Origin: JAXGXQ01 sp040772685
GTDB taxonomy: Bacteria > Bacillota > Clostridia > Saccharofermentanales > UBA5734
Direction of reading: 5' to 3'
Length of the DNA stretch: 64,000 nucleotides
Assembly: GCA_040772685.1 (NCBI GenBank)
Contig: JAXGXQ010000008.1
Span: forward strand, 35,867-99,866
The position numbers and the translations under genes were made by a program. Positions 36,696 to 45,909 of the stretch are shown in pieces; positions within the stretch are counted from its first letter, which is position 1, and every line of letters starts with the position of its first letter. A model generated the notes under the pieces. The model searched no databases. It was given only the letters and a program-made list of their open reading frames with translations, and was not told the origin of the DNA.

Positions 36696-38813
36696 TTGAG
36701 CCTTCTATCTGTTGAACAAGTGGAACATTCCTATTTCGGCCGCCAGGTGCTGGCCGGTATTTCGCTGCGCCTCGACCGTGGTGAACGGCTGGCGCTGATC
36801 GGCGAAAACGGCAGTGGCAAAACAACTTTAATGCGCCTGATTATGGGGTTGGAAAAACCTGACGCCGGCAGGATTGTGCTTGCCGGCCAGGCTGTACCCG
36901 CTTATCTTTCGCAGCAGCTCGACCTGACTGAATACGCTGGCGCAAGCTCTTTGCTTAATCCGCAGCTGGCGCGGCTCGAAGCCCGGATGCGGGACCTGGA
37001 ACATGAAATCGCTGACGCGGCGGCCCGCACTCAAATAGCTGAACAGCAGGCATCAGCGGCAACAGAGTCCGCAGAGCCGGGGGTAAAAGAGACGGCGCTT
37101 GAATTAGCTGCAGCGGCTAAGGCTGAGGGGAAAAGACTGCTGGCAAGCTACGCGGATACTACTGCCGCTTTTGAAGCTCTGGGCGGCTACGACTTCGAGC
37201 ACCGCATGAATGAAGCGCTGCGGGGCTTGGGATTGGCTGAAGATGTAATAACCCGACCTGTCGAATCGCTTTCTGGCGGGGAGAAAATGCGTGTCGCCCT
37301 GGCACGGATTTTGTTGAGTGATCCTGATTTACTCCTGCTGGATGAGCCGACAAACCACTTGGATCTGGATGCCATGGAGTGGCTGGAGCGTTATTTAGTC
37401 AGTTTCAAAGGTGCCGTGCTGCTGATTTCGCATGACCGCACATTTATTGACCACACCGCCACATCTGTGGCCGAGCTGGCGGCCGGACACCTGACAATAC
37501 GCCCGGGCAATTACACCCAGTTCCGGGAAATCGAAGCCGCCGAGCAATACACACTTAGCCGGGAAATCAAGAAGAGGGAACGGGAGCTGGAGCATCAAAA
37601 AGATGTCACCCAAACGATGCTTTCGCACCGTAAAATGTCCTCTTACCATGCCCGGGAAAAAGTTGTCGCCAAGCTGACGGCTGAGCTTGGCCAGATCCGC
37701 GAGCGCAGTAGCCGCCCTGGGCAAAGGCTGAAGTTTTCCTTCCTGCCCGCGGCTGACGAGGGGGATCCCAAACGCATACTGCTCGAGGCAGAGAATTTAA
37801 GCCGCAGCTTTGGTGAACGGGTTTTATTCCGGAACGCCAGCTTCTACCTGCGCTGCGGCGAGCGTCTGTTTCTACTCGGTCCAAACGGCTGCGGCAAGTC
37901 GACCTTGCTCTCGGTTTTGCTGGGCAGGCTGACAGCGGACAGTGGCACGGTTAAACTTTCTTCCCGATCAGTGTTTGGCTTGATGAGCCAGGAATTCAAT
38001 TTCCCGGACGAAAACGCTACAGTTATCTCAACTTTGACCAGCGGCTATGAACTGGCTGAAGGCCAGGCGCGTAATCTGCTGGCCCGCTACGGTTTCCGCG
38101 ATATTGACGTTTTTAAATCGGTTGGTGTGCTCAGCGGTGGCGAGCGTGCCCGGCTTTATCTCTGCCACTTACTGCTCGACCGTCCGGATCTGTTGTTCCT
38201 TGACGAGCCAACCAACCATCTTGACATCCGGTCAAGGGAAATTCTGGAATCGGCTTTACAGGAATATACCGGCGCTCTGCTGGTTGTCAGCCACGACCGT
38301 TATTTAATTGAACGGCTCGCAACCCGTGTGCTCGGTTTTGTCAGCACCTCTGTGCTGCCGTTTAACAGCTATGCCGCCTACACCGAGGCAAGGGATAAAA
38401 CTGCTGATGCTGCAATCTGCGAAGCTCCTGACGTTAAAACAAAAGGGAAACTTATGCCTCAGGAAACGGCTGCGAATTCCGCCGCCACTACTGAAGCTGA
38501 TCCGGCGACTGCAGCTGATTCAATTACTGCCGCGGAAATCTCCCCGCCTCCTGCCGTTGTTGAAAACAGACAACCGCAGCAACGCGCAATGGGCGCCAGC
38601 AGAGCGAAGGAGCGCCGGGAAACAGCCCTGCGCAAGGAAAGATTGCGGGAGTTGGAAAATCAAATTGAAAATGACGAACAACTGAAAGCTGATCTGGAGT
38701 CGACGTTCAGCGGTAATACAGACCCGGAGCTCTACGACTCCTACGCTGCTTTACTCAGCGAACTGGAAGCAGCGTATGCCGAATATCTGAAACTCGCTGA
38801 GGAACTGGATTAG
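36696..38813 (+). CDS. ABC-F family ATPase (soluble, two ABC domains)
   Basis: 705 residues without membrane segments. ABC domain 1 has Walker A GENGSGKTT, LSGGEKMRVAL and LLLDEPTNHLDLD. An interdomain linker with a charged helix follows (about 270-340). ABC domain 2 has GPNGCGKST, LSGGERARL and LFLDEPTNHLDI. An Ala/Thr/Pro-rich stretch then leads to a C-terminal coiled coil rich in Glu, Arg and Leu. ABC-F proteins act on the ribosome; housekeeping (Uup/YdiF-like) or antibiotic-protection roles cannot be separated here. The TTG at 36696 with AGGGAG seven bases upstream is the best start; an upstream ATG at 36591 would precede the promoter. Confidence 0.9.
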   Translation: MSLLSVEQVEHSYFGRQVLAGISLRLDRGERLALIGENGSGKTTLMRLIMGLEKPDAGRIVLAGQAVPAYLSQQLDLTEYAGASSLLNPQLARLEARMRDLEHEIADAAARTQIAEQQASAATESAEPGVKETALELAAAAKAEGKRLLASYADTTAAFEALGGYDFEHRMNEALRGLGLAEDVITRPVESLSGGEKMRVALARILLSDPDLLLLDEPTNHLDLDAMEWLERYLVSFKGAVLLISHDRTFIDHTATSVAELAAGHLTIRPGNYTQFREIEAAEQYTLSREIKKRERELEHQKDVTQTMLSHRKMSSYHAREKVVAKLTAELGQIRERSSRPGQRLKFSFLPAADEGDPKRILLEAENLSRSFGERVLFRNASFYLRCGERLFLLGPNGCGKSTLLSVLLGRLTADSGTVKLSSRSVFGLMSQEFNFPDENATVISTLTSGYELAEGQARNLLARYGFRDIDVFKSVGVLSGGERARLYLCHLLLDRPDLLFLDEPTNHLDIRSREILESALQEYTGALLVVSHDRYLIERLATRVLGFVSTSVLPFNSYAAYTEARDKTADAAICEAPDVKTKGKLMPQETAANSAATTEADPATAADSITAAEISPPPAVVENRQPQQRAMGASRAKERRETALRKERLRELENQIENDEQLKADLESTFSGNTDPELYDSYAALLSELEAAYAEYLKLAEELD

Positions 38814-38843
38814 TTGTAGTTTATACTAAGCTCACTTCATCTA

Positions 38844-39740
38844 TCAGGGCATCAGCATCCGGATCGCGTCTTCTACTACAGAAATCTCTACTGGCAGCTG
38901 GCCCACCTGTTCGCCGTCGAGGTCGAGCTTGACCGGCTCCGGTCCTGTACAGCTGACTTTTACCGACTTGGTTTGGAAGTAAGTAATACCTTCGCTCTTG
39001 ACATGTTCACCATTGCCGAGTTTAACCACCAGCGGCAGGAGTTCGAGCAAATTTTGCTTATGGATAATAATTACGTCCAGCAGGCCGTCATCAAAACTGG
39101 CTTGCGGCGCCATGCACTGGAAGCCGCCAACACTTGAGGTGTTGGAAACCAGAAACATCAGGATCTCGCCTTGGAAGGAACACTCCTCCGACTCAAAAAC
39201 CGCGTTGATTGAGCGTTCCAGCTGGTTGGGCAAATCAAGCGTGGCTGTAATGTAATACGCCAACTGGCCCAGAACTGTTTTGGATTCAAGCGTTGTCTTG
39301 TAGGCAATATCTGTCATCATACCTGCGGCCAGCACATTGAAGAAATATGTGTCGCCGGCTTTGCCAACATCGACAGGACGCACTTTGAACTGGCGGATCA
39401 ACTTCTTAAAATCCTCCACTTCGCGCGATATCTGCAAAGAACGGGCAAAATCGTTGATTGTTCCCGCCGGGTAGATCGCCAGCGGGGTTTGATGGTGTCC
39501 GTCGACCAGGCCGTTGACAACTTCATGCATGGTGCCGTCGCCGCCAACCGCAAGTACCAGGTCAACCTGAAAAGGATTGAAATAGCGGGCGGCGCGATAA
39601 GCATCACCCTGGCCGCGCGTTTCAATCAGCTCAGCCTGACGGATCGTGCCGTCCTGCAACAAGCCCTGAATAATAAGTTCAATATTTTTTTGCGCGAACT
39701 GCCGTCCCGAAGACGGATTAAGAATAACTCTGACTCGCAC
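38844..39740 (-). CDS. Diacylglycerol kinase-family lipid kinase (DgkB/YegS-like)
   Basis: 298 residues. ILNPSSGR at the N-terminus, the nucleotide motif AVGGDGTMHEVVNGL, PAGTINDFARSL, and the C-terminal LDLDGEQ turn identify the DagK catalytic family. Likely recycles diacylglycerol, for example from lipoteichoic acid synthesis, but sphingosine-kinase-like or other lipid substrates are not excluded. It starts with GTG behind GAGGT. It converges with the ABC-F gene; the 30 bases between them show no terminator. Confidence 0.9.
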   Translation of the reverse strand: MRVRVILNPSSGRQFAQKNIELIIQGLLQDGTIRQAELIETRGQGDAYRAARYFNPFQVDLVLAVGGDGTMHEVVNGLVDGHHQTPLAIYPAGTINDFARSLQISREVEDFKKLIRQFKVRPVDVGKAGDTYFFNVLAAGMMTDIAYKTTLESKTVLGQLAYYITATLDLPNQLERSINAVFESEECSFQGEILMFLVSNTSSVGGFQCMAPQASFDDGLLDVIIIHKQNLLELLPLVVKLGNGEHVKSEGITYFQTKSVKVSCTGPEPVKLDLDGEQVGQLPVEISVVEDAIRMLMP

Positions 39741-39869
39741 CTTACCATTACCTCGCTGACTTATTGCCAGACTGGCAGGCAGTCTCCCTTCTGGTTAGTA
39801 AACCATTTGGAGTGATGCGTGCCGCTGCTTACAACATTAAATTATATCATATGTAAACAAACGCCACTA

Positions 39870-41201
39870 TTAAGGGACTATTTCCAACAGGATAATTCCT
39901 TTATCTACCCGCCCGCGGTAGTTGATTCCCCCGTCGTACCAGTTTAGCGCGAGCGCATCTTCCAGCATTCCCTCAACAGTGCTGAAATCAGGCGGTTCAC
40001 CGGTATACAGCAGTTCAAGCATTATCGGTTTTTTGACTGGCTGAGGCAGATCTTCTGCCAGTTTATCAAGGCGCTGCATCAATTCATTGTTATTGTTGAC
40101 TACTAAATTATTCAAATGATAATAAGCTGCTGAATCCGCTGGAGCTGCCGGGTAATCGGCCGCGTTCCAAATGTGAGTCCGCCGCATTTGAGCATCAGAA
40201 CGTAAGAAATGCACATGTTCAACCGGGGCATCAGGCCCGCCGTCAGGTGTGGGGTCGTCGTATGTCAGGTCAATATGATAGTAACTGTCACCGAGGCGAA
40301 CCAGATTCCAGGCATGGTTAACACCTCCGGCAGTACCTGTTGGCATCAGCACTTCAAAGCCCAGCTGCTGAGCCACCAATTGAAAAGAGGCGGCATAGCC
40401 CTGGCAAAGTGCCAGACCGTCAAGCAAAGCACTGGCGGCGTGGCTGCGCTCACGATTCAGTTCGGGAATCGAGGCAGCTGTTTCATCGTAGCTGATCAGT
40501 CGCACCAGGGCATCATGAATCGCCAACAGCTGGAGTTCTGGTTTGTTGCTTTTTGCTTTGGCGGCTTTGGCGATTTCGGTTGCTTTAGAAAGCAGCTGAC
40601 GCTGTCTTTGCGCGATTTCAGCGCTGGTTTCAGCGGCTGCTGAATCAATGAAACCGGGTTTGAGAGTTAATGCTTCAAGAGTAGATTCAGCTCCGTGTTG
40701 CAGTGTGTAGCTGGAATGCGCCTGGCCGCTGAGAAAATAAAACTCGGGATGGCTGAAATAAATTGTTTGATACAGATCAAAGATCCGTTCAATTGTGGCA
40801 TCTGCCATCGATGCAGGAATCCGGACTTCGGCAAGCGCGGCATCGAGTTTAATTTCTTTGGCATAATCCTGCAGGCCGGCCAGGATAATAGCACTGATCC
40901 GGTCTTCAAACGCAGCTGTGTTAGAAGGCGCGAGTGCAGGCCTGGCTGTTGGCGCAGGTGCAGACGTTTTTGCTGTAGGTTTGTTTGTGGCTGTGATCTG
41001 CGCCGATTCCGCAGGTTCAGTTTCAGTCAGCCGAGGCAGCTCTGTTTCAGTCGTTTTGCTTGCATTTCGGGGTTCATTGATTACCCGCAGCAGGGAGCAG
41101 CCGCCAAGGATTGCCGCAAGCAGGACGCAAAGCAGGATAATCGTTACAGCACGGCGTTTACCGTCCCGTACAGGGGGAAAAGTGAATTTAGTTGAAATCA
41201 T
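39870..41201 (-). CDS. Transglutaminase-like domain lipoprotein
   Basis: 443 residues. A basic N-terminus, a hydrophobic core and the lipobox ILGGC suggest a lipid-anchored exported protein. A Thr/Ala/Pro-rich spacer (about 45-95) follows. The transglutaminase-like core shows a Cys-His-Asp triad: LCQGYAASFQ (Cys), VNHAWNLV (His) and YYHIDLTYDD (Asp). Such proteins in Bacillota are usually cell-surface peptidase-like enzymes of unknown substrate. The ATG overlaps the sugar-kinase stop (ATGA), so the two are coupled, an odd pairing. 129 bases to the lipid kinase hold only a short inverted repeat. Confidence 0.82.
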   Translation of the reverse strand: MISTKFTFPPVRDGKRRAVTIILLCVLLAAILGGCSLLRVINEPRNASKTTETELPRLTETEPAESAQITATNKPTAKTSAPAPTARPALAPSNTAAFEDRISAIILAGLQDYAKEIKLDAALAEVRIPASMADATIERIFDLYQTIYFSHPEFYFLSGQAHSSYTLQHGAESTLEALTLKPGFIDSAAAETSAEIAQRQRQLLSKATEIAKAAKAKSNKPELQLLAIHDALVRLISYDETAASIPELNRERSHAASALLDGLALCQGYAASFQLVAQQLGFEVLMPTGTAGGVNHAWNLVRLGDSYYHIDLTYDDPTPDGGPDAPVEHVHFLRSDAQMRRTHIWNAADYPAAPADSAAYYHLNNLVVNNNNELMQRLDKLAEDLPQPVKKPIMLELLYTGEPPDFSTVEGMLEDALALNWYDGGINYRGRVDKGIILLEIVP

Positions 41202-42256
41202 TGCAGTAAGTCGGCCTCGCCATAACGGGCTAGCAGTTTCTTAACGGCTGCACGGTCCGGCATTGCCGGGATGCCGCCGCGATGGCCGATACAGCAGCTG
41301 GCAACCGCGTTGCCAACACGAGCCAGTTCATAAGCTTTCATCAGGTCAATCGTTTCCGGGGTCAGGCTGCGTTCGAGCATGGCAGCCAGAAAACCGCCCC
41401 AAAAGGAATCGCCTGCGCCGGTTGTATCAACCACTTTACCGGGAAATTCCGGCACTTGAACTGTGCCTTCGCTGGTTGCGGCCATGGCACCACATTTGCC
41501 CAGGGTCACAACAACCACAGCCGGCCCCAGGTTCAACAACTGCTGCGCAGCAGCTGCCGGATCAGCAATACCGGTTAACAGCAAGCTTTCTTCAACTGAA
41601 ACCTTTACTACATTCGCCAGTTTGATTCCGGCCAGCATCTGCTTTACAGCAGTGCCTTCTGACGGCCACAACAGCGGTCGGTAGTTGGGGTCGAAAGAGA
41701 TAATCCGACCGGCTGAGCGGGCAATATCAACAGCCTTCAGAGTTGTACCGCGAGTCGGTTCGTTAGTCAGAGAAAGCGAGCCAAAATGCAGCACTTTTCC
41801 TGCCGCAGCAATATCGTGCCGCAACTCTGCTTCGGTAAGGCAAGTATCGGCACCGGGCTTGCGCGCAAAAGAAAACTCCCGCTCACCTTCAGCGCTGATT
41901 TCAACAAATGCCAGCGTTGTGAAGCTGTCGTTGCCCAAAACCATACCGTCCGTATTTATCCCAATATCAGCTAAGGTGGTTTGCAGAAAGCGGCCGGGGC
42001 CGTCATCCCCCACTTTGCCGATAAAAGCAGTACGCAAGCCCAGGCGGGCCAGCGCGGCAACCACATTCGCCGGAGCACCGCCGGCGTTCTGTTCAAACAA
42101 ACGCATACCGCTTTTGGAGCGGCCGTGTTCGGTAAAATCTATTAAAGCTTCTCCGATCGCCACGACATCAAAACGCAACTGGGCAATCTGTGCCGTTGAC
42201 ACAGGATCGGGGGCCGTGTTGGCTTGTGAGCAGGAACTGAGTGTGTTATCAACCAT
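41198..42256 (-). CDS. PfkB-family carbohydrate kinase, fructokinase-like
   Basis: 352 residues. Ribokinase-fold signatures: the N-terminal GEALIDF and FEQNAGGAPANVVAALARLG, and the C-terminal ATP/catalytic block DTTGAGDSFWGGFLAAM with the base Asp. The best guess is fructokinase (ScrK type), but PfkB kinases vary in substrate. The first 28 residues are an extra Ser/Thr/Gln-rich extension. GAGG is six bases before the ATG. It lies next to the carbohydrate cluster but is cut off from it by a terminator. Confidence 0.88.
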   Translation of the reverse strand: MVDNTLSSCSQANTAPDPVSTAQIAQLRFDVVAIGEALIDFTEHGRSKSGMRLFEQNAGGAPANVVAALARLGLRTAFIGKVGDDGPGRFLQTTLADIGINTDGMVLGNDSFTTLAFVEISAEGEREFSFARKPGADTCLTEAELRHDIAAAGKVLHFGSLSLTNEPTRGTTLKAVDIARSAGRIISFDPNYRPLLWPSEGTAVKQMLAGIKLANVVKVSVEESLLLTGIADPAAAAQQLLNLGPAVVVVTLGKCGAMAATSEGTVQVPEFPGKVVDTTGAGDSFWGGFLAAMLERSLTPETIDLMKAYELARVGNAVASCCIGHRGGIPAMPDRAAVKKLLARYGEADLLQ

Positions 42257-42316
42257 ACTAAACCTCTTTTACGTGTGGCTTTATCTTAACATAACACCAG
42301 ATTATGCTCTAGCACC

Positions 42317-42350
42317 AAAAAGCAGGGCGCCGCTGTGTGCGACGCCCTGC
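42317..42350 (-). terminator. Intrinsic terminator after the aldehyde dehydrogenase gene
   Basis: Minus-strand GCAGGGCG / CGCCCTGC form a perfect 8-bp stem with a 13-base loop, followed by TTTTT. It marks the end of the LacI-transketolase-aldehyde dehydrogenase unit. Confidence 0.85.
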
Positions 42351-42402
42351 CCGGCTGCGTTAAGCTGACCAAAGCTTACGCAGGAATCTAAAGAGGACTC
42401 AA

Positions 42403-43914
42403 TTAGATATTGCCTTCCCATGTGCTGACATGTTTGGCTTTTTTCTCATGCTCGTCGAACCATTTGGTGGTGACGACTTTGCTTTCAGTGTAGAACTGAA
42501 CGCCGTCTTTACCAAGAACGTGCTTGTCGCCAAAGAAGGATCTCTTGTGGCCGGCGAAGGGGAAAATTCCCATCGGCACCGGAATACCAACGTTGACACC
42601 GACCATGCCGCCATGGGTCTTCTCGGTGAACTCGCGGGCATAATAACCATTCTGAGTGTAGATGACTGAGCCATTGGCAAACTCATTGTTGTTCATAAGC
42701 TCGAGGCCTTCTTCAAAGGTTTTGACGCGCTTGATGCACAGGACCGGCCCAAAGATTTCCTGTTGGCCGATTGTCATTTCTTCAGTGACATTGTCGAAAA
42801 TTGTCGGACCAAGATAGAAACCGTTTTCGAAGCCTTCGACGACATGGTTACGGCCGTCAAGGATCAGGTCGGCGCCTTCTTCAATGCCCTTTTCAATCCA
42901 TTTAATGATTGACTGACGATGGGCTTCGGTTACGACAGGGCCAAGGTTGGATTCTTTGTCGTAAGCCGGGCCGACTTTCAGTTCCATTGCGTACTGCTTC
43001 AGCAGAGCAACCAGCTCGTCAGCGATTGATTCCTGAGCAACGACTACGGGCAGAGCCATGCAGCGTTCGCCGGCGCAGCCGAAAGCGGAGTTCATGATAC
43101 CCTTGGCGCTTCTTTCCAGAGCGGCATCTTCGAGTACGAGAGCGTGGTTCTTAGCTTCGCAGAGAGCCTGAACGCGTTTGCCATGGGCAGCGGCTGTTGA
43201 GTAGACATGCAGGCCGACTGAGGTTGAGCCGACAAAGCTGATGCCATTGATTTCAGGGTGTTTGAGCAGGATTTCAGCTTCGTTGCGTGAGCAGGTGACG
43301 ATATTGATAACGCCAGCCGGGAGGCCTGCTTCTTGCATCAGTTCTGCCAGGCGCAGGCTGGTCATCGGGGTCATGCTCGCGGCTTTAATAACCATGGTGT
43401 TACCGGTTGCGATGCAGAGGGGTGCCATCCAGCCAAAGGGGATCATGCCGGGGAAGTTGAAAGGAACGATACAGCCAAAAACGCCGACCGGCTCGCGATA
43501 GAGCACAGAGTCAAAGCCTTTGGATGTGTTCATCAGGGACTCACCCATCATGAGTGTAGGAGCGCCACAGGCCAGTTCAACAGGTTCTTTGACCTTCAGA
43601 ATGTCGCCTTTGGCTTCGTCCCAGACTTTACCGTGTTCACGGGCTACCATGTCGGTCAGCTCGTCCAGGTTATCTTCCAGAAGAGTGCGGAATTTGTACA
43701 GTACCTGTACGCGTTTTGCTACCGGGATACTGGACCAGCCGGGAAATGCTTCGCGTGCGCACTTGATGGCGTATTCAACTTCATCTTTGGTGCAGCGGGG
43801 TGCTTGAGCCAGGACTTCACCGGTGCTGGGGTTGAAAACGTCCATATACTTATCTGTTTTCGATTCCAGCCATTCGCCTCCGGCGAAATACTTGAGTTTT
43901 TTAGGTGTGTTCAT
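42403..43914 (-). CDS. Methylmalonate-semialdehyde dehydrogenase-like (IolA/MmsA) aldehyde dehydrogenase
   Basis: 503 residues. MmsA/IolA-type enzymes are CoA-acylating aldehyde dehydrogenases. Seen: VPFNFPGMIPFG, the catalytic Cys in GCAGERCM, Asn in place of the general-base Glu (EAKNHALVLEDA, as in the MmsA group), and the MmsA-like C-terminus HVLGKDGVQFYTESKVVTTKW. Some usual residues differ (IKAAS instead of LKPS), so the physiological aldehyde may differ from malonate or methylmalonate semialdehyde. GGGAGG precedes the ATG; 159 bases separate it from the transketolase, with no terminator seen. Confidence 0.88.
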   Translation of the reverse strand: MNTPKKLKYFAGGEWLESKTDKYMDVFNPSTGEVLAQAPRCTKDEVEYAIKCAREAFPGWSSIPVAKRVQVLYKFRTLLEDNLDELTDMVAREHGKVWDEAKGDILKVKEPVELACGAPTLMMGESLMNTSKGFDSVLYREPVGVFGCIVPFNFPGMIPFGWMAPLCIATGNTMVIKAASMTPMTSLRLAELMQEAGLPAGVINIVTCSRNEAEILLKHPEINGISFVGSTSVGLHVYSTAAAHGKRVQALCEAKNHALVLEDAALERSAKGIMNSAFGCAGERCMALPVVVAQESIADELVALLKQYAMELKVGPAYDKESNLGPVVTEAHRQSIIKWIEKGIEEGADLILDGRNHVVEGFENGFYLGPTIFDNVTEEMTIGQQEIFGPVLCIKRVKTFEEGLELMNNNEFANGSVIYTQNGYYAREFTEKTHGGMVGVNVGIPVPMGIFPFAGHKRSFFGDKHVLGKDGVQFYTESKVVTTKWFDEHEKKAKHVSTWEGNI

Positions 43915-44073
43915 TGTGTTCCTCCCTTGATTTTACGCCGGTCTTGCCGACGATTGGTCATGATGTGATTTGGCTTTATTTACAATCGGCTGTGCCGTTT
44001 GTTTTTCTGTTGCATTTGAATCCGGGCTTATTGTTATGCTATGCGATCCTGGTAAATTTTTCTGCTATACGGT

Positions 44074-45045
44074 TCAGTTCTGTTGTTTGCGTTCAAGTGC
44101 ACGGCGGGCTGCGGCTGCGATATTGCCGGCACGCAGGCCGAAGCGTTCCAGCAGGGCATCAATTGTGCCAACTTCGCCGAATTCGTCTTGCGAACCAATC
44201 CGCTCCAGCGGTACAGGGCAGTTACCTGTCAGAACTTCGGAAACAGCTGAACCCAGTCCATTAATAATACTGTGATTTTCGGCTGTAACCAAAGCGCCTG
44301 TGCGGTGGGCGGATTCAATAATCAATTCGCTGTCGATGGGTTTAAAAGTAAACATATCGATTACCCGGGCGCTGATTCCTTCTGCGGCCAGGATATCTGC
44401 CGCCTGCAGCGCTTCAGCCACGATTATACCGTTGGCAATCAGCGTGACATCTGTACCTTCGCGCAGCAAGGCGCCCTTGCCGATTCTGAATTCCTGGTTT
44501 TCCTGATAAATCCTGGGGCTGTTCTTGCGGGAAAAGCGCATGTAAACCAGGCCGTCGTGGTTGGCGATCTGCGGCAGAATCACACGCAGCATCGCGGCGT
44601 CGGTAGGTTCAATAACCACCGCGCCAGGAATATTGCGCATGATGCCTGCGTCTTCAAACGGCATGTGGGTACCGCCGTTGTGCGCGGCTGTGATACCGGG
44701 GTCAGCGCCGATTATTTTGACATTGAGGCCGGCATAGGCACAGGAGATAAACGCCTGGTCATAAACACGGCGGGTGGCAAAAGCAGCAAAGGTGTGAAAA
44801 AACGGAATGAGTCCGGTGGCGGCAAGACCGGCGGCAACACCAACTGCGTTGCCTTCGGCGATACCGACATTGATCGAGCGAAGAGGGTATTTGTTGGCGA
44901 ACATTGCTGTACCGATGGTATTGCTGCAGTCAGCTTCCACGGTTACCACCTTGGCATTGACCTCGCCAAGCCGGGTAAGGGCCTCGGCATAGGATTCTTT
45001 CATGGTGATTGGATCAGCGCTGTGCTCAGAAGTCAGCTTTATCAT
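44074..45045 (-). CDS. Transketolase, C-terminal subunit (first split pair)
   Basis: 323 residues: the pyrimidine-binding and C-terminal domains of a transketolase, encoded apart from the thiamine-diphosphate-binding half. Seen: VEADCSNTIGT, the catalytic-Glu segment NVGIAEGNAVGVAAGLA, FSRKNSP, and the C-terminal TAENHSIINGLGSAVSEVL. It needs the N-terminal subunit (45042-45905) to form the active site. Start ATG overlaps the partner stop by four bases. Split transketolases in carbohydrate loci often have specialised sugar substrates. Confidence 0.9.
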   Translation of the reverse strand: MIKLTSEHSADPITMKESYAEALTRLGEVNAKVVTVEADCSNTIGTAMFANKYPLRSINVGIAEGNAVGVAAGLAATGLIPFFHTFAAFATRRVYDQAFISCAYAGLNVKIIGADPGITAAHNGGTHMPFEDAGIMRNIPGAVVIEPTDAAMLRVILPQIANHDGLVYMRFSRKNSPRIYQENQEFRIGKGALLREGTDVTLIANGIIVAEALQAADILAAEGISARVIDMFTFKPIDSELIIESAHRTGALVTAENHSIINGLGSAVSEVLTGNCPVPLERIGSQDEFGEVGTIDALLERFGLRAGNIAAAARRALERKQQN

Positions 45046-45905
45046 CTCAGGTCACCTCCGGGATAAGTGCCAGCCGCCAAACGGGCTTCGATTTCCGCAA
45101 CAGCTGCTGCGGCCATCTGACTATCAATATTCATGTAATGATTAAAAGAGGCGCGTTCAGCAAAATCAGCACCAAGACCTTTTATGGTGTCGCAAATAAT
45201 CGCGGTTGGTTTGCCTTTACTGGCTTTAGCCCGGGTTAGAGCGGCGTAAAGCTTTTCTACATCATGGCCATCTGTGCGGAAAGCATCCCAGCCAAAGGCC
45301 TGGAACTTTTCGACAAAATCCAGCGGGTCATTGATATCACAGGTGTTGCCGTCAATTTGTTTTTTGTTGTCATCAACCAGCACAATGAAGTTATCTGCCT
45401 TTTGATGAGCTGCGCTTTGTACAGCTTCCCAAACCTGGCCTTCCTGTGATTCGCCATCGCCGATAATGCAGAATACTGTATTGTCTTTGCCCTGCATTTT
45501 CAGACCAAGCGCGATTCCAAGCGCGGCAGAAATGCCCTGACCGAGCGAACCTGCAGTCATGTCGACGCCAGGCGTTTTAAGGCGGTCAACATGGCTGGGC
45601 AGGCGCGTGCCAAGCTGGTTCAGGGTTTTCAGCATTTCCACAGGGTAATAGCCCCGGACTGCCAAGGCAGCATATAGAGCAGGGCCGCAATGGCCTTTGG
45701 AAAGCACGAACCAGTCGCGTTCTTCCCAGGCGGGATCGTTGGGATTGATTTTCATGAAACCGCCGTAGAGTACGGCCAGCATGTCGACAATAGACATCGA
45801 ACCACCGATATGGCCAAAGCCAAAGTTGGCCAAAGCGTTGATCGTTTCGATGCGTATGTCGGCTGAGAAGCGGCGGAGCTTGTCGTAGTCGATTTTTTCG
45901 CTCAT
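45042..45905 (-). CDS. Transketolase, N-terminal (ThDP-binding) subunit (first split pair)
   Basis: 287 residues. SKGHCGPALYAAL and GSLGQGISAALGIALG are transketolase signatures; the ThDP/Mg motif is GDGESQEGQVWEA ... VDDNKKQID. The ATG at 45905 has AAAGG eight bases upstream and follows the LacI-family stop by four bases, so the regulator and the transketolase are one unit. It is clearly distinct from the second split pair at 55.9-57.7 kb (for instance GHIGGSMS against GHPGGSLS). Confidence 0.92.
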   Translation of the reverse strand: MSEKIDYDKLRRFSADIRIETINALANFGFGHIGGSMSIVDMLAVLYGGFMKINPNDPAWEERDWFVLSKGHCGPALYAALAVRGYYPVEMLKTLNQLGTRLPSHVDRLKTPGVDMTAGSLGQGISAALGIALGLKMQGKDNTVFCIIGDGESQEGQVWEAVQSAAHQKADNFIVLVDDNKKQIDGNTCDINDPLDFVEKFQAFGWDAFRTDGHDVEKLYAALTRAKASKGKPTAIICDTIKGLGADFAERASFNHYMNIDSQMAAAAVAEIEARLAAGTYPGGDLR

Positions 45906-45909
45906 AAGC

